Below, piece after piece: positions 44,912 through 56,681 of a stretch of 64,000 nucleotides of DNA (positions are counted from its first letter, which is position 1; every line of letters starts with the position of its first letter). The notes under the pieces were generated by a model. That model was not told where the DNA came from, searched no databases, and worked only from the letters and a program-made list of their open reading frames with translations. The translations under genes and the position numbers were made by a program. This DNA is from Volvariella volvacea V23 (taxonomy: Eukaryota; Basidiomycota; Agaricomycetes; Agaricales; Pluteaceae): contig KB722748.1 of the NCBI GenBank assembly GCA_000349905.1, forward strand, positions 1-64,000, given 5' to 3'.

Positions 44912-45353
44912 CGCGGACCTTACTTTTATTCTTTCTTATAGACTTACACGATTAAGGACTCGAATGGACTCGATTTGTTTATGCGAAGGTTTTGTCATAT
45001 TTGCTTTGGACTGTCTTGTAGCGCTACCATGGTGTATTTTTCAAACTTGCTATTTCGTTGCTTGTGATTTCGAAATTGAATTGATCACCCCCGATGCGTC
45101 GTGATTACCGCCGAACGTGGAGTCCACAGCATAGAAGTGTTTTGGGTATTCAGCTTACAGGTAGTAAAATACACGGAGCATGTGTGAGATGACTCTCTAA
45201 ATGAATGGTAGGTGGCGTGGAACGAAGAATGGTAGTGCAACCAACCAGTGGTAAAGAAGGCAACGAAAGACATGGAAATGCCTAGTAGGGGGTGTTACAA
45301 CGAACAGTGAACGACAGGACGTCTTCGTAGACGTGGGTAGTGTAGTTACTTGA
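44912..45353. other. Intergenic between convergent paralogs
   Basis: Separates the two tail-to-tail membrane-protein genes. Nothing recognised. Confidence 0.5.
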
Positions 45354-47626
45354 TCACGCTTTGGGGTTTGTAGGAAGCCCGACTTTGGTCTTCAAGTTTC
45401 CAATGGGTTCGGGTGATCGCCGATGGACGATTTGGTGGACTGGGGGACTTGGTGGTGGTGCGTGCGGACCGTCGATGAAACTGTCTCTATCTGAAACCGA
45501 ATCAGCTACTCCTATCACGGATCCTCTGATACGAGGAGGTCGGACTAGGAAGCGTAGGGAGTTGCTCGCCAGTGGATTGAGGAATTCGGGGGTTATTGAG
45601 ACCTTGATCGTGCTCAAGCCGCCTTCGGAGTAGATTGATGATGATGGACGTGGGTGGGCTAGGTTACGAGGAGGAGGTGGGTGAAGAACGGGCATTGGTG
45701 CTGAGATCGTTGAGATGGGTGGGTCTTCGAGGTCGAGGGGCTTCTTCTCCATGCTGTTCTTCTTGATGACAACTGGTGCGAAGTCTGCGCCTTCGGGGAC
45801 CTCGGGGGCGTGTACTGAGCATGATGAGCGTCAATTCTTTGATAGAAGCAGGACAAGGACATACAGTATTCGACGAGGCCACTGCCGAAATGAAATCGGC
45901 AGAACAGTCCAAAGAGAAATGTGCCGCCCATCAGGATATACCCGGTGACAGTGACTGTTGCGAAGAATGCCCATGTCTCGAATATGAATCGATAGACTTG
46001 GGTGTGATTGTGAGAACCTTGTAGAAAGGAAGAGAGCATAAAGTGATACGTACTTGCACTTGTGAACATAAGAGCCGGAATAATTAAAATGACGAGAGAC
46101 ATGACTACCCATGCTATAAATCGCTTACGACCCTCACGACGGATAGCAACCCATCCCTACATATGGTATGATGAGAAGCCCTTGAGAGTTCCAGCAGAGA
46201 ACATACCACGACAAGCCAAGGCAGTTGAACCTGTAAATAGATGAGAACAGGGAATATGGGAATATAGAATTGTCATGTACCAGTAGAACCACAATGAAAG
46301 CTGCCAAATACAGATGTAGATGCTTCGTCAAGTGGCGTCCATTTCCGTTAAGCAATTTATCCATCCACATAGCTGTCGACGCAAGCATGAAGAAACCGGT
46401 CAACTGTAAGCTGACTGAAAACACAAGAACAAGCTATGGTCGCCGGGCCTCGTTATTTCACTTGGGTACGCGATGCAAGAATGACCAACCTTGTACACAT
46501 TGTGAATACGGGGGGAAGATCCAACACGGTTGAAGGTTTGGCGAGCATATACTTGAAACAGCTTATACGAGAAGTATATGGTGATAACGAGGGCCACGGC
46601 GTTTAGGACGAGAATAGGGATCTAATGATCGTCAACCTTGAGATGCTACGCAACAAAAAATATGATACTCACCGTACGCATAAATCGTTCATGCCACCAT
46701 CCTCCTAGGAGATCCACACCGCTACAAGGACCCGAAACGATGAGGTCTTGATAAACTTTTGTCAAGTTCCGCGTAACTACGATACGAGAACCTGCCCATG
46801 CAGTTCCCAGAACATGAGCAAACAAACCGGCAGCCAAATGGGGGAGCGACTCGTTGAGGATCTGATGTTGGATATGTAGATATGAACGATCAACGGCTTG
46901 GAACAGCCACTCACAGTAACTATTGAGAGCGTGAACAACCAAATGTGGAAGGCGAGAGTAACCACGTCTTCTCGTGTCGCATCTTTCAAACTGATGGAAT
47001 AGGTAAAAACAGACCACCAAGAAATCTGAGCTTTTCACACTTACACGTCTTGGAGCCACATCAAAGCAGTCACACACTGCATGCTCATAAATTCCCCTCC
47101 TTCTACTTCAACTCCAATGATATCCCCCGCTTCATTATATACAGTCTCGAAATCCAAATCTCGGCGTACAACTGTCGCTCCAGGGATTAGGGAAACAGGG
47201 ACAGCAGTCAGGAGTTCTGAAAAAGTGGGAATTGCCCTCGAAGCCAAAGGTCGGATTTGTCCTTCAATAGCAGTACAGTTGACTCCAGGTTGGGGGATCG
47301 AAGGACAGATAGATAAAACACCGGTATCACTGATCATGGGCATAACCGCGGGGGATCCAGCTTCGAGAACAATCTCAGAAATGATGTCTACGGCTTGAGA
47401 GTTATCCGCATAGGTGAAAGCTTGAAAGATGACCAAAATCACGCAAGCAAGGAAAGCGAAAAGGAAGTAGAGTGTTGTGTAGCGCGTGAAGGTTATTTTA
47501 GCATACTGAAGAGGCACTCAGTTCCCATTTCTCGTAGATGGACAGCTCCACAATGCTTACCAGGACCTTCACACGGCTGAGAAAAAGCAGGTGCTTCCAT
47601 AGACTTCGTGCAGTTTGTCGCAGCAT
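45354..47626 (-). CDS. Multi-pass membrane protein, unknown function (paralog 2)
   Basis: Exon 1 (47626-47561) 'MLRQTARSLWKHLLFLSRVK' was chosen because it alone joins exon 2 (47505-47045) in phase to give 'YAKITFTRYTTLYFLFAFLA'. Then come a loop with 'CPSIPQPGVNCTAIEGQ', 'VTLAFHIWLFTLSIVTV', 'AGLFAHVLGTAWAGSR', 'FQVYARQTFNRVGSSPRIH', 'LTGFFMLASTAMWMDKLL', 'RREGRKRFIAWVVMSLVIL' and 'WAFFATVTVTGYILMGGTFL'. A proline-rich cytoplasmic tail with 'PPRIRGSVIGVADSVSDRD' ends at 45354. About seven spans. It is homologous to the gene at 42.6-44.9 kb but with a longer tail. Function unknown. Confidence 0.75.
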
Positions 47627-48212
47627 AGGCTATACACGAAAATGCCAATTGGTATATACCACCCAGGACAGTTTGAAAACGAATGGATTGCTGTCGACCA
47701 CAGCGAGTACTAGGCGCAAGGAGCCAGGGTGTCGACGAACGCGAAGACCAGCTCCGACGAGACACAAAGGGATGAGAGGGATGGGTTGAAAAGGGAGGGG
47801 AGGATAAACAGGTCGTGCGCCACGCCTTTTACTCCAGGTTCCCTTGGAACTTCGACATCATCATATGTGGTAACTATGACATCCCGCAGTGGCAAACGGG
47901 GAAAGTAAAGCAACCACAGTATCAGGATCGCATGGCGCGTCCGGTGGCCCTCCGCCTGGAACCCTCCAGGCTGCAAATGCGGTGGTCGGAGAGGTGATTT
48001 GGGCTTAACGTGCCACGATACAGGGTCTCTTCATAGTCCGAAACAATTGCGGTTGAGCGCTGGAGGGCTGCATTGAATGTGACGACCAGATCTCCCCTTG
48101 GTAAACAGCTACCAACAGCCATCGGGACAACCGTTGCGCACTACTATTTTTGGGGTTAAAGATTCTACCCCTAAGCACTGCACCTGCGATCATCATGATC
48201 AAGTAAATACAT
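47627..48212. other. Intergenic, nothing recognised
   Basis: Upstream of paralog 2 and downstream of the amine oxidase. Only short frames. Confidence 0.5.
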
Positions 48213-50131
48213 TCAAAGGTCGAACACGTAAGGCTGGGGGTTTGTAATTTCCGCAACTCGCTGAAGACCAGGTTGGTTGCATTGTGGGCCATTTGTTCTT
48301 ATGCACCGAACAATAACTTCTGCCATGCTCTGTCCCTCAAAATAGGCGCCATGGAGAAAACCTTTAACCTTATTAGCCTCATCCTCCATGTCGTAATATT
48401 GAAAACTACGAACCAAAATATTTTACGCTTGTCGCCTCTCCCGCAAAGTATAGTCTCTGAAGGTTCGCGCGTAAGTTCTCCATGTGGCCGTTTGTAAAGG
48501 AGGCGGGCCAGTTGGAGTACGTCCCACGATAGAACGGATCGCTATGCCATCGCTGGAAGAAGAAATCGTTCGGCTCAGGTACAGTGATATTTGGGAACAT
48601 TTTGCGTAAGACATCCATGGCTTCCGCCTTTACTTGATCATCCGGCAGGGCTTCGATTCTTTCTGAGAAGTCGCCCTTGGAGCAAAGCAATTATCATAAC
48701 ATAAATGCCGGAAGATTAATAGACCTACAGTGACAGTGACAAAGATGATACCTGAGCCTGGGAGAAACTTGGGGTGATCCAAGCTCTGCCACACAGGGTA
48801 TCTTCCACGTTCTGGGTCTGCATAAAGGGCCATCTAGATTTTCGCGTTATTAATCGGCCACTAAATGCCAGAGATCACAGACCTCGGTATCGAACCAGAA
48901 TTTTTCGGGGAACTGCAAGAAGATTTTGGTGTAGGTTGCCATGGTCATACTTTGAATCGCTTCTTGCTTGTAGCCTGGCAAAGGAGGGTTGAAACTGACA
49001 TCGTCGTTTTGCAGTACGCCTAAGCTGAATGTACACAGTGCGTAATCCCCACCGATAATCCCCCCAGTAGCCAGCGTGACACGAACACCCGTACCCGAAT
49101 AGGAGATGCTGTCGACGGTGCTGTTCAAGAGAATCTGATCCGGTTGCAGGAATTCAGCCGCCTCGCTCTGGATGAGAGTTTTAAATCCTCTTTGGTCAAT
49201 TGCTAGAAGGTTATCTTCCGAGAATCCTCCTTGGTCAGCATCAAAGGTGAAGTTGTTGTTCTATGGAATGATAGGTATTATAACGGGGTTATCCAAGGTT
49301 ATCCAAGAGCAGTCATCATACTGACCCAAGCGGATGCGAGCCACGAGCTCTCCTCTGGTGTCTGTGCGTACTCCCAATCAAACTGGTCAGACGCCTGATC
49401 AGTACCAACACCATTGAAACAAGTCGAGCACTTAACCTGATAGTACTCGCAAGCTGCAGCTTGTTTTCCTTTTGGCTTCGAGGCAGATAGACTGTATCCG
49501 GTGCGCGCAGAGGTGTCGATTAGCCTTTTGGCAACTCTTTCACCTTTTATTCGGAATCAGCAACGCCACCTTCTCTTGATGTCAATTTCCACACGGACAG
49601 CAAACTCTTACCTGCTAATATCGTTAAGGCGTCGAGGTTGTCTATAGCCTCGCTCAGGATGGACGAATAATCAACCAACCCCGTGTCATCGTAAGTGGCT
49701 ATGGTCTTTAATTACGATAACCTCGATAATAAGAATATTACACACTCACTGACGTCCTCCAAGTCATTAAATACCACCTGCACATTATGCTTCTTCGCAA
49801 GTGTAAAAATAGGATTCGCAGAACCCTTCCCCGTCCGCGTGCCCTGGATCCAATTAGCGCCCAACTCGACCGTCTTGCCTGCAAACTGGTGACTCCTCAT
49901 TCTGCCACCCAACTCGTCTCGTCCTTCGATAATAAGAACGTCGTTAATGCCGCTTTGTATCAGTGTACGTGCTGCGATGATTCCTGCTACACCGCCTCCC
50001 AGGATCAATACTTGGGCATGACGATGGTTTGTGTCGTTCGTTTGGGGTTGGACTGGTGGAGCAGGGGTTACTAGGCCATGAACAAGATTTGCAGTAATCC
50101 AAAGAGGTAGAATGGAGCGAGTTAGACCCAT
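48213..50131 (-). CDS. Secreted flavin amine oxidase (polyamine-oxidase-like)
   Basis: About eight exons. Starts 'MGLTRSILPLWITANLVHGL', a signal peptide. The dinucleotide-binding fold follows: 'AQVLILGGGVAGIIAARTL' (GxGxxG), 'DVLIIEGRDELGGRMRS' and 'VELGANWIQGTRTG'. The join 'NDLED|TIATYDDTGLVDY' uses a GTCAGT donor. Later exons have 'GGDYALCTFSLGVLQNDDVS', 'ATYTKIFLQFPEKFWFD', 'NDFFFQRWHSDPFYRGTYSN' and the FAD-sealing motif 'RLYFAGEATS' spliced to 'GFLHGAYFEGQSMAE'. The C-terminus is 'NPQPYVFDL' at 48213. The enzyme oxidises a primary or secondary amine to an aldehyde with H2O2; the substrate (polyamine or other) cannot be fixed from sequence. Secretion suggests extracellular nitrogen use or peroxide supply (inference). 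Confidence 0.88.
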
Positions 50132-50543
50132 TGGTATATACAGGAGATTTCGAAGGGGGGTCCATTTTTTATCTTCAGAAGGACGTTAAGTATCAGCTAT
50201 TTCGACTTTGACAGCGCGTGAACCTGCTATGGCGTTATGCTGATGACCTCACCTTCCAGAAGCACATGGTCTTGCTAACCTTTGGGAAGTATGCTGTAAA
50301 TCAATGTGAATATCTTCAAAGTTGCTTCTCAGAGCCGTGCGGTGGCGAGCAAAAAATTGAGATGCTGATATGAGTGCAGTGAGAACGCCGGAGTGCATAA
50401 TATACCGACAGCATCCTCATCAAGAATTATGCCCTTTGTTCTTTTTGCGTCACTCGGCTGTCAAATTTCATTGGTCAAAATTTCTATTCTTGTAATTCCA
50501 TTATGCCAATAGATAAATACTGCGTCGATCGACGCGAGCCCTA
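50132..50543. other. Intergenic upstream of the amine oxidase
   Basis: About 410 bp, AT-rich near 50440-50500. Promoter of the amine oxidase expected here; no site recognised. Confidence 0.5.
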
Positions 50544-52905
50544 CTACGAACCGGTGGCGGGCAAAAAGGAAATCAATGCATATCTGAAATATCATGGATA
50601 CAACTCAATTCCATTTGATTTATATAGAAATTACTCACCTTCCATCGACACGCCACTTCTCACCGCTTTGATCCAACTTCTCGGCTACAGATCGCTCAAC
50701 TCCTACTACAACGTCGGCCTTGTTGGTGCGCAGGCTCAACAACGGGAAGGAACCCGCAAGGGGACCTAAGAACTCGTGTTGTTAGTCGATTGCAATCCAA
50801 GAATTAGGTGGAGTATGCGAACCCAGGGCAGTGGCAAAGTCGGTCCAAGCAGGCCACTTGATATCACCAGTAAGTCTAACGGCAATATAAGCATAGCACT
50901 AAGTCGAAGCACAGGAGCGAATGCGTACTTGCGATAGCTGTTTACATGCGGTTGAATACTCATTCAAGTTACAAGACACAAAATAAAGGTATGCGCACTT
51001 AAGGTCACCCTGCCGATGATAGACATGAATAATGATGCACAGCGTTTTTAATTTATCGTATCGTACCTTGAAGATCACCAGGCCACTATCCTTCAGATGC
51101 TCATAAGTCTCTGGCGCCCTAAGCTTCAAGTCCCAATAAGGCCACGGGCTCGTCCAAAATTCTGCAGGCTTAGCATTTGTATTAGTCACGCTGGAACCAA
51201 GTGGAGTATCTTGTGGTACTGAAAGCGAGAAAATGCCATCTTGAACGTATTGCTTCCATCGTGCAACTAATTGATCAAGGTGTCCTTGACTAGCTTTAAC
51301 ACCATCCTTCTCTGGGTCGAGACCAAAGAAGGCTCGGTGGTCCGTGAGGTGATCACGAGTCTGTATAAAGTCGATGGGTAAAACATCTGATACAAACCAT
51401 GGGATCAACTTGGGGCTAATTGCACCTCAGTAGTTTGAATGTATACTATCTGATTTAGCTTACTGGAATACGACTTTGGAGACATACGGGGTATAAGTAA
51501 CCAGGAAGTCGGCAAACACTATATCAGTGAAAAGCTAAGACAAAAATTAGTGCGACTCGAAAGTCTAACTTGAAGATAACTAACCTCGAATCCAGCTGCA
51601 TAGGTGAAGGCACTTGATTAGGTCTTGCTTCTGGAAACATGTAGGCCGTACCATTATCAAGGACAAAGTCAATACGGGCGCCCCGTAAGGTTTGCACATG
51701 ATTCCAGACAGCCTGCTGGTCATCCTTCAAGATAAATTGCTTTCTTGCTGCCTGTGCGTCTCGACCAACAGACTGTAAATGGGCTATATCGGAAGGTGTA
51801 AGGTGAGTTAGGAGCGATAGATCCTGTTGGGACTGGATAAGATGACAACTCGAAAGCACTAGTGCATCCGACCCACAGTGGCGTTTCCCCTACCAGAATA
51901 TATCAGTGCCTACATTCTTCACTTAATAAGCGTGATTCATACCATAAACACATCTGGATCATTTCCATGAACAGAACAACTAGCTTTTCGGGATCAGTTC
52001 CGAGGGCGGCCTTTCCTACTTCTAACTCATGCATTGTAGTGGCAATCTCTATCGGCAACCATTGACATGAAGCAAGCATCAGCGCATGGATATGAAGCAT
52101 ACTATAAATTGATTTTCCTGATTGCTGAAAAGCTCCAAGCTTCTGGTGACCAAATGGGTCAACACTCGCCCAGTGGCTTGCCTGTGTGAAGTATGAGCGC
52201 AGGAGCCGGTACCTTCATAGATCCTGTTTGAGTACTGTGTAACAACAGTAGCAGGCTATCCAACGCACAAGTAGCACCTTCAATTTTGGGGGTAGTCAAT
52301 GCAATATTTAGATACTGTGGCCTCCCTTCACTCACTCTGCATATAGCCACGGCGCAGTAAACCATGTATTACTGCCAATAGAAGCTAAACGCGCCAACTC
52401 CGAGTTGTACGTATCGACGAGGGTCTCTCCATCCTCGGGCAAATTCCTAGGTGACATGAGTACACTGAATGCTTATGCCCTAACAGTCCACGCACTCCAA
52501 CGGGTGATCACGAGCCATGCGATACTTCAGTTCGCTAATCTTGGAAATGATCTTGTTCCCCTGTGCGATCTTCTCCTCCAACACTTCAGCATCCTTGGTC
52601 TTGCCAGAACGTTGCGCTTCTTGCGCCTGCAAGGAAAGATCGTGGCATTGGTTATGGAGGTAGTCAATGACCCCAGTTATGATGACGGGCCATCGGCGAA
52701 CAACAGTGTCATATCTGATGCCTTTGTTCAGCGCCAGGGTACGGCTAACACCACGAGGTAGCTATACTTACGAAAATCTATGCACCGATCAGGGACACGC
52801 CGAATTTCAATGTATTGATTGATTTGGGGGAGTGCATTAGAAGAGTTCTTACCCAGCTTTATCCCGAGGGTCGTGGGGAGGATATGGTGGCTCGTAGAAT
52901 GCCAT
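50544..52905 (-). CDS. DUF89/ARMT1-type damage-control phosphatase
   Basis: Many exons. Starts 'MAFYEPPYPPTTLGIKLG' (ATG 52905). It contains 'GSNTWFTAPWLYAE', 'MIQMCLWGNAT|DLSLLTHL' across an intron, 'RIDFVLDNGTAYMFPE', 'FADFLVTYTPYVSKVVFQ', 'PWFVSDVLPIDF', 'PAEFWTSPWPYWDLK', 'SGLVIFKGDL' and 'RKLTGDIKWPAW'. The end is 'LRTNKADVVVGVERSVAEKL', then a final short exon 'YALISFLPATGS' with stop at 50544. Asn/Asp motifs (GNATD, VLDN, GDLNYRK-like) are those of metal-dependent subfamily III phosphatases, which remove phosphate from damaged sugar-phosphate metabolites in the cytosol. The last intron (GTGAGT...TTTCAG) is needed to reach the conserved C-terminus; the frame otherwise stops at 50635. 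Confidence 0.85.
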
Positions 52906-53891
52906 GTTGCCTGAACTGAAGCTCCTGTCCCTGGAGACCTTGGATAGATGAATGGATAACGAAATCCAGGGTTATCTTGCCCGACGGCCCGGGCGCGCAC
53001 GGTCACGTGAATCTAATTAACACATTAGCAGTGGCGCGCGATCTTGAACTTCCTGGCGGTCGGCGACAAGCCCTCGGGGTTCTGTGGTTGCCAATAGTAC
53101 GAATGTGCCACAATGTAGTGCCGTGGCACTCAAGTCGAGAAGGAAGCACTTGAAGAGTCTGAGCATTTCAACGGCTCCGCCATTTCCAGTCCGCATCCAG
53201 GATGCCTTGAACACTGGGAAAACGCGGCTTGAGATTAGGTCTAATAGGGCCACTAAATTCCGAGCATAGAATAACGCGTTGTACATAGCCTGGTGTAACC
53301 CTTGTCACAGTGTATAATTGTCCGAAACGATACAGGAAGGTTGACCAAAACTGTCCGAACAACCTGTTGCACAAACCACAGTCGAGAACATGGCACAGAC
53401 AAAAGAATGGAGCCTTTCACAGCTCTTTGCTCATCCCATGCGCGGAGGTAAGTAGCCCGAGGTTGAATTGAATGACAGGAGCCCAAATCCGGATCTTTGC
53501 GTGTGTTTATTCATTATTGTACAACCTCGCCGACACACTCCAGCCTTGCTGTGGACAGGGGATTCATTTGGGCTTTGCTCTTTGTTAATCAGTGAGTGGT
53601 ACCCATGCGAGATGGCTAAAAGGGGAATACAGACTCAAAAAGCTTTCATTCATTTCATTTCTGTGGCCGGTTTTGTCATAGATACTCACTAGTAGCACTC
53701 GTCGCATTGGACACGAGTGATGTCAGCTCCTCAGTCTGCCACAGTTTCAACCGCCGCATTGTGGCTTGCTTTGAAGGGGCACCGCCCAATATAAAGGCAG
53801 AGAGGAAACGGGCTTTCTTGTCCTCCCACCAGAACTCCAAGTCAGCCAGCCCCTCACCCGCCTTCTACCAGACCGAGCACCATCGAGAAAA
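52906..53891. other. Divergent intergenic region
   Basis: Nearly 1 kb between the starts of the phosphatase (-) and the next gene (+). Several short frames, none with a domain. A CT-rich stretch precedes the plus-strand start at about 53820-53880. Confidence 0.5.
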
Positions 53892-55568
53892 ATGGAGCCT
53901 GAGAGTTTCATGACCATCTCACAAGAGGAAAGTGTCCGGCTCAACGATATGTTGGACAAGCTGGATATCATCAAGTTCAAGGTCTCTATCCACGGCGACG
54001 AATATTTTGTGATCGACACACCTCTCTACGACGAAAAGTACTTCATAGAACGTGTACAAAAGTTCATGAGAATTATATCTGAGGACGACATTCCAGCAGA
54101 TAAGCAGAGATTGGTGGGTTCACCTTTATTCATAGCCGCCAGCCTCGATCTGATCTTATGCCACTGCAGATGGTCGACATGGCAGAGGTAATTTATTCAC
54201 CCACTAATATGTTCCACGGATTTCGGTGCTTACCTTATTTTATTTAGAAACTGGTCATCGGCTTCGCTTCCAAGTTGTGGCCGCTGATATCCCATCCGGA
54301 TATAACGCTTTCCACAAGCTCTCGACTCGAGCTGGCAGTGTTCATGGACACCACGCTTATCCACGTCCCGGGCAGCGCGCTGATATTCTTTTCTTTTCTC
54401 GAAAAGGTGACCGCCAAGTGGGCGAACGATGCAAACGCTTGTGGTGCGTCTGCTTGCTTGACCACACCATCTGCGTAGTACTAATTTCCATCCAGAGAAG
54501 GTCAATGAGTGGATTAGTCACCTGCGAGACCGAAAAATCCTAGACTCCTTGAACAAGCTAGTCCAACAGGTCAAGAATAGGAAGCAAGACTTTCAGTGCA
54601 ATGTGTATGGTCCAGGCGCCGAGTACGTGCCAGGAATAGAGGACTTTAGGACCAACCAGAGGCTTGTTCTGGCTTCGTGCACGTTGTTCGACCCGCCCCT
54701 CCCTCCTTCGATCCTTCCCTCCGATGTGACCAACGAGCTAGTGCCAACCCCTCCACTCTCGCCTGCCAGTGAGCTTCAGCACGCCCCTGGCGCTCGCACC
54801 CCTGTCCTCCCTAGGACGGACACTCTTCCGGCAGAGGAGTTCGAGCAGGCTGTCACCTTCTCTCAGACTGGCCCCACTCTTCGTCGCGCTGCTCTTCTGG
54901 CTAGCGCCTTCGAAAGGCACCGCTCCCCTGCTGCAGGTAGCGACTTGTCGGCCGGTGGACCCTCCCGATCATCGTCCTTGGCTAGCTTGGCGTCAAGCGC
55001 CTCTGTGGCTTCCTTGTCCAGCCGCGCTCTTTCCAGAGAGAGCACAGCTACGACTGCCACCTTTGAGCCGTCGAGCCCTCGCATGCCGTCCTCCGCTTCT
55101 TTCCCCCTCAACTCTGGGCTGCACAGGACCAGTTCTGGCGTCTCTATCGCGTCGAGCGCTCCCGATGTGCGCCGCACAGCGTCATTGGAGAGCATTGGCC
55201 GTGCGCTCTCCCCGGAAATTTGGGAGCATGCTACTCCGAACGTGCAACTAGACTCTCGAGAGGCGACTCCAGTCCCAGGATCTCCTGCGCCAACTTGCAA
55301 CAGCAGAGGGGTCTCCCCTGCAGCTTTCAGCCGGCATGTATCCCCTGCACCTGCCGACGCCGCGGGGAGTCCTCGTTTGGTGGGTGTCACGCCCCAGTCT
55401 GCTACTGGCCGGGCGAATTCTGTTCAGATCGACTTGAGGGCGGAGAGGGCTGCTAAGCGTCGGGCTGCGCCACTGGGTCGTCAAGCTTCGCGCCCTCAGT
55501 TGCATGTTATGCACGCTCCTGGTGACGGTAACAAGGAGAACCAACCTATTCAGTTGAATAGGAACTGA
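53892..55568 (+). CDS. Ser/Pro-rich protein with helical N-terminus, unknown function
   Basis: Exons 53892-54113, 54170-54187 (an 18-nt micro-exon encoding MVDMAE), 54248-54443 and 54496-55568 give 502 aa in frame. The N-terminal 180 residues look folded: 'MEPESFMTISQEESVRLNDM', 'EYFVIDTPLYDEKYF', 'KLVIGFASKLWPLISHP', 'LRDRKILDSLNKLVQQVKNR'. The remainder is disordered, rich in Ser, Pro and Ala, and GC-rich compared with its surroundings. It has a short acidic-free tail 'GNKENQPIQLN' that resembles a KEN-box degron (KEN). I do not recognise the family. Neighbours give no clue. Confidence 0.68.
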
Positions 55569-55800
55569 TGATTGTCTCCCTCATGCTGAGCTCCTTGGCC
55601 GAGAAACCACATTACGCACATTCCGTTTTTCTTTTTCCCTTCTTAGGTCTCATTGCATGCATAGGTCACTCCCGATAGTATGGTATAGGAACATTTGTTG
55701 ATATCTAGATGACTCCAATATATGAAACATGATATGTATGAAAGCGACTGTATTTGAGAGTGTGTATGAGTTCGGATGATGAACCGAAATGGCCGACAGA

Positions 55801-56250
55801 TTACGCCCCCTTGGCAAGATATGCCTCGTATTGCTTTGGTGTAAACGTTTTCTAAACCACGGTCAACACAGGACACCGACGCGTTTGGAGGGGTGTGTAC
55901 CTGAGAGAAGGCATGCATCTGCGCGATCTGTGCTTTCAGGAGGTCGTTGACTTGCAAGCACACCATCAGCTCCTTTCACGTGCACAGAGAACGGAGCGCT
56001 CACTGAGTCTATGCCTGGCAAGCGTGGTCTTCCCCTCGAATGCCTGTTCTGCGATCAGACCCTCTCCTGTGCGCTCCGTGCGCTCGCTACCGCATCCAGC
56101 ACACGGAATCCGACTCCAAGGGCTCACCTCGCTGACCAGAATCACGGAATAGTTCTCTCCGCACCCATCTGACTGGTCCTCGATCTCCAAATGGGCGATT
56201 GGGAGTGCGTTCCGCAGAACAGACTCGAGTTCGTCGACGTTCACGGGCAT
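55801..56250 (-). CDS. BOL2: BolA-like protein 2 (Fra2/BOLA2 homolog)
   Basis: Four exons (56250-56128, 56043-56004, 55950-55901, 55851-55801) give 87 aa. Exon 1 'MPVNVDELESVLRNALPIAH' and 'DQSDGCGENYSVILVSE' carries the Cys-Gly motif of the BolA metal-binding loop. Exons 2-4 give 'AFEGKTTLARHRL', with the conserved His ligand, then 'NDLLKAQIAQMHAFSQ' and 'KTFTPKQYEAYLAKGA'. Length and motifs match the family. With a monothiol glutaredoxin it coordinates a [2Fe-2S] cluster and conveys iron status in the cytosol and nucleus (family knowledge). It is divergent from the amidohydrolase gene, sharing a 431-bp upstream region. Confidence 0.95.
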
Positions 56251-56681
56251 ATTAATAAGAGCTCAAGATTGGTTGTGGTGGTCGCCGAGAAATGATCTGA
56301 TAAGATAATACGTGCCCACAACCCCTAAATCAGGCGGCGTCTACACTCCATCAGCACGCAGAATGGTGGCGTTTTTACGGTGCACCCCGGCCTGCTGCGA
56401 TAGGCAGGAAATGATGGATCTACAAGGACCGTCTATTGTGCTCCCCGTGGCGAACTGCGTTCTGCGGCGAGTTGGCCACGAGTCGCCGTGCACCCCGCAA
56501 CAGGCGTTGTCTCCGCTCCCCAGTTTTAGACGCGAATCGTATTTTGACGTATTTGGCTGGAGGCATTATATCCGTAGACCTCAGGCAGGATTCAGGGGCC
56601 CAACGGCAGGACTGCCAGGACAATCCAGCAGGAGCTCGTCCAAACCTTTCTTTGCCACCAATCCCACAAAGACCCAAGGCC

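Noticed and set aside
54863..55390. 175-codon minus-strand frame
   Set aside because: Shadow of the GC-rich, Ser/Ala/Pro-rich tail of the plus-strand gene.
56436..56681. Open 5' extension of the amidohydrolase frame
   Set aside because: Its Arg/Pro-rich content has no homology to the enzyme; the ATG at 56682 gives the usual N-terminus.
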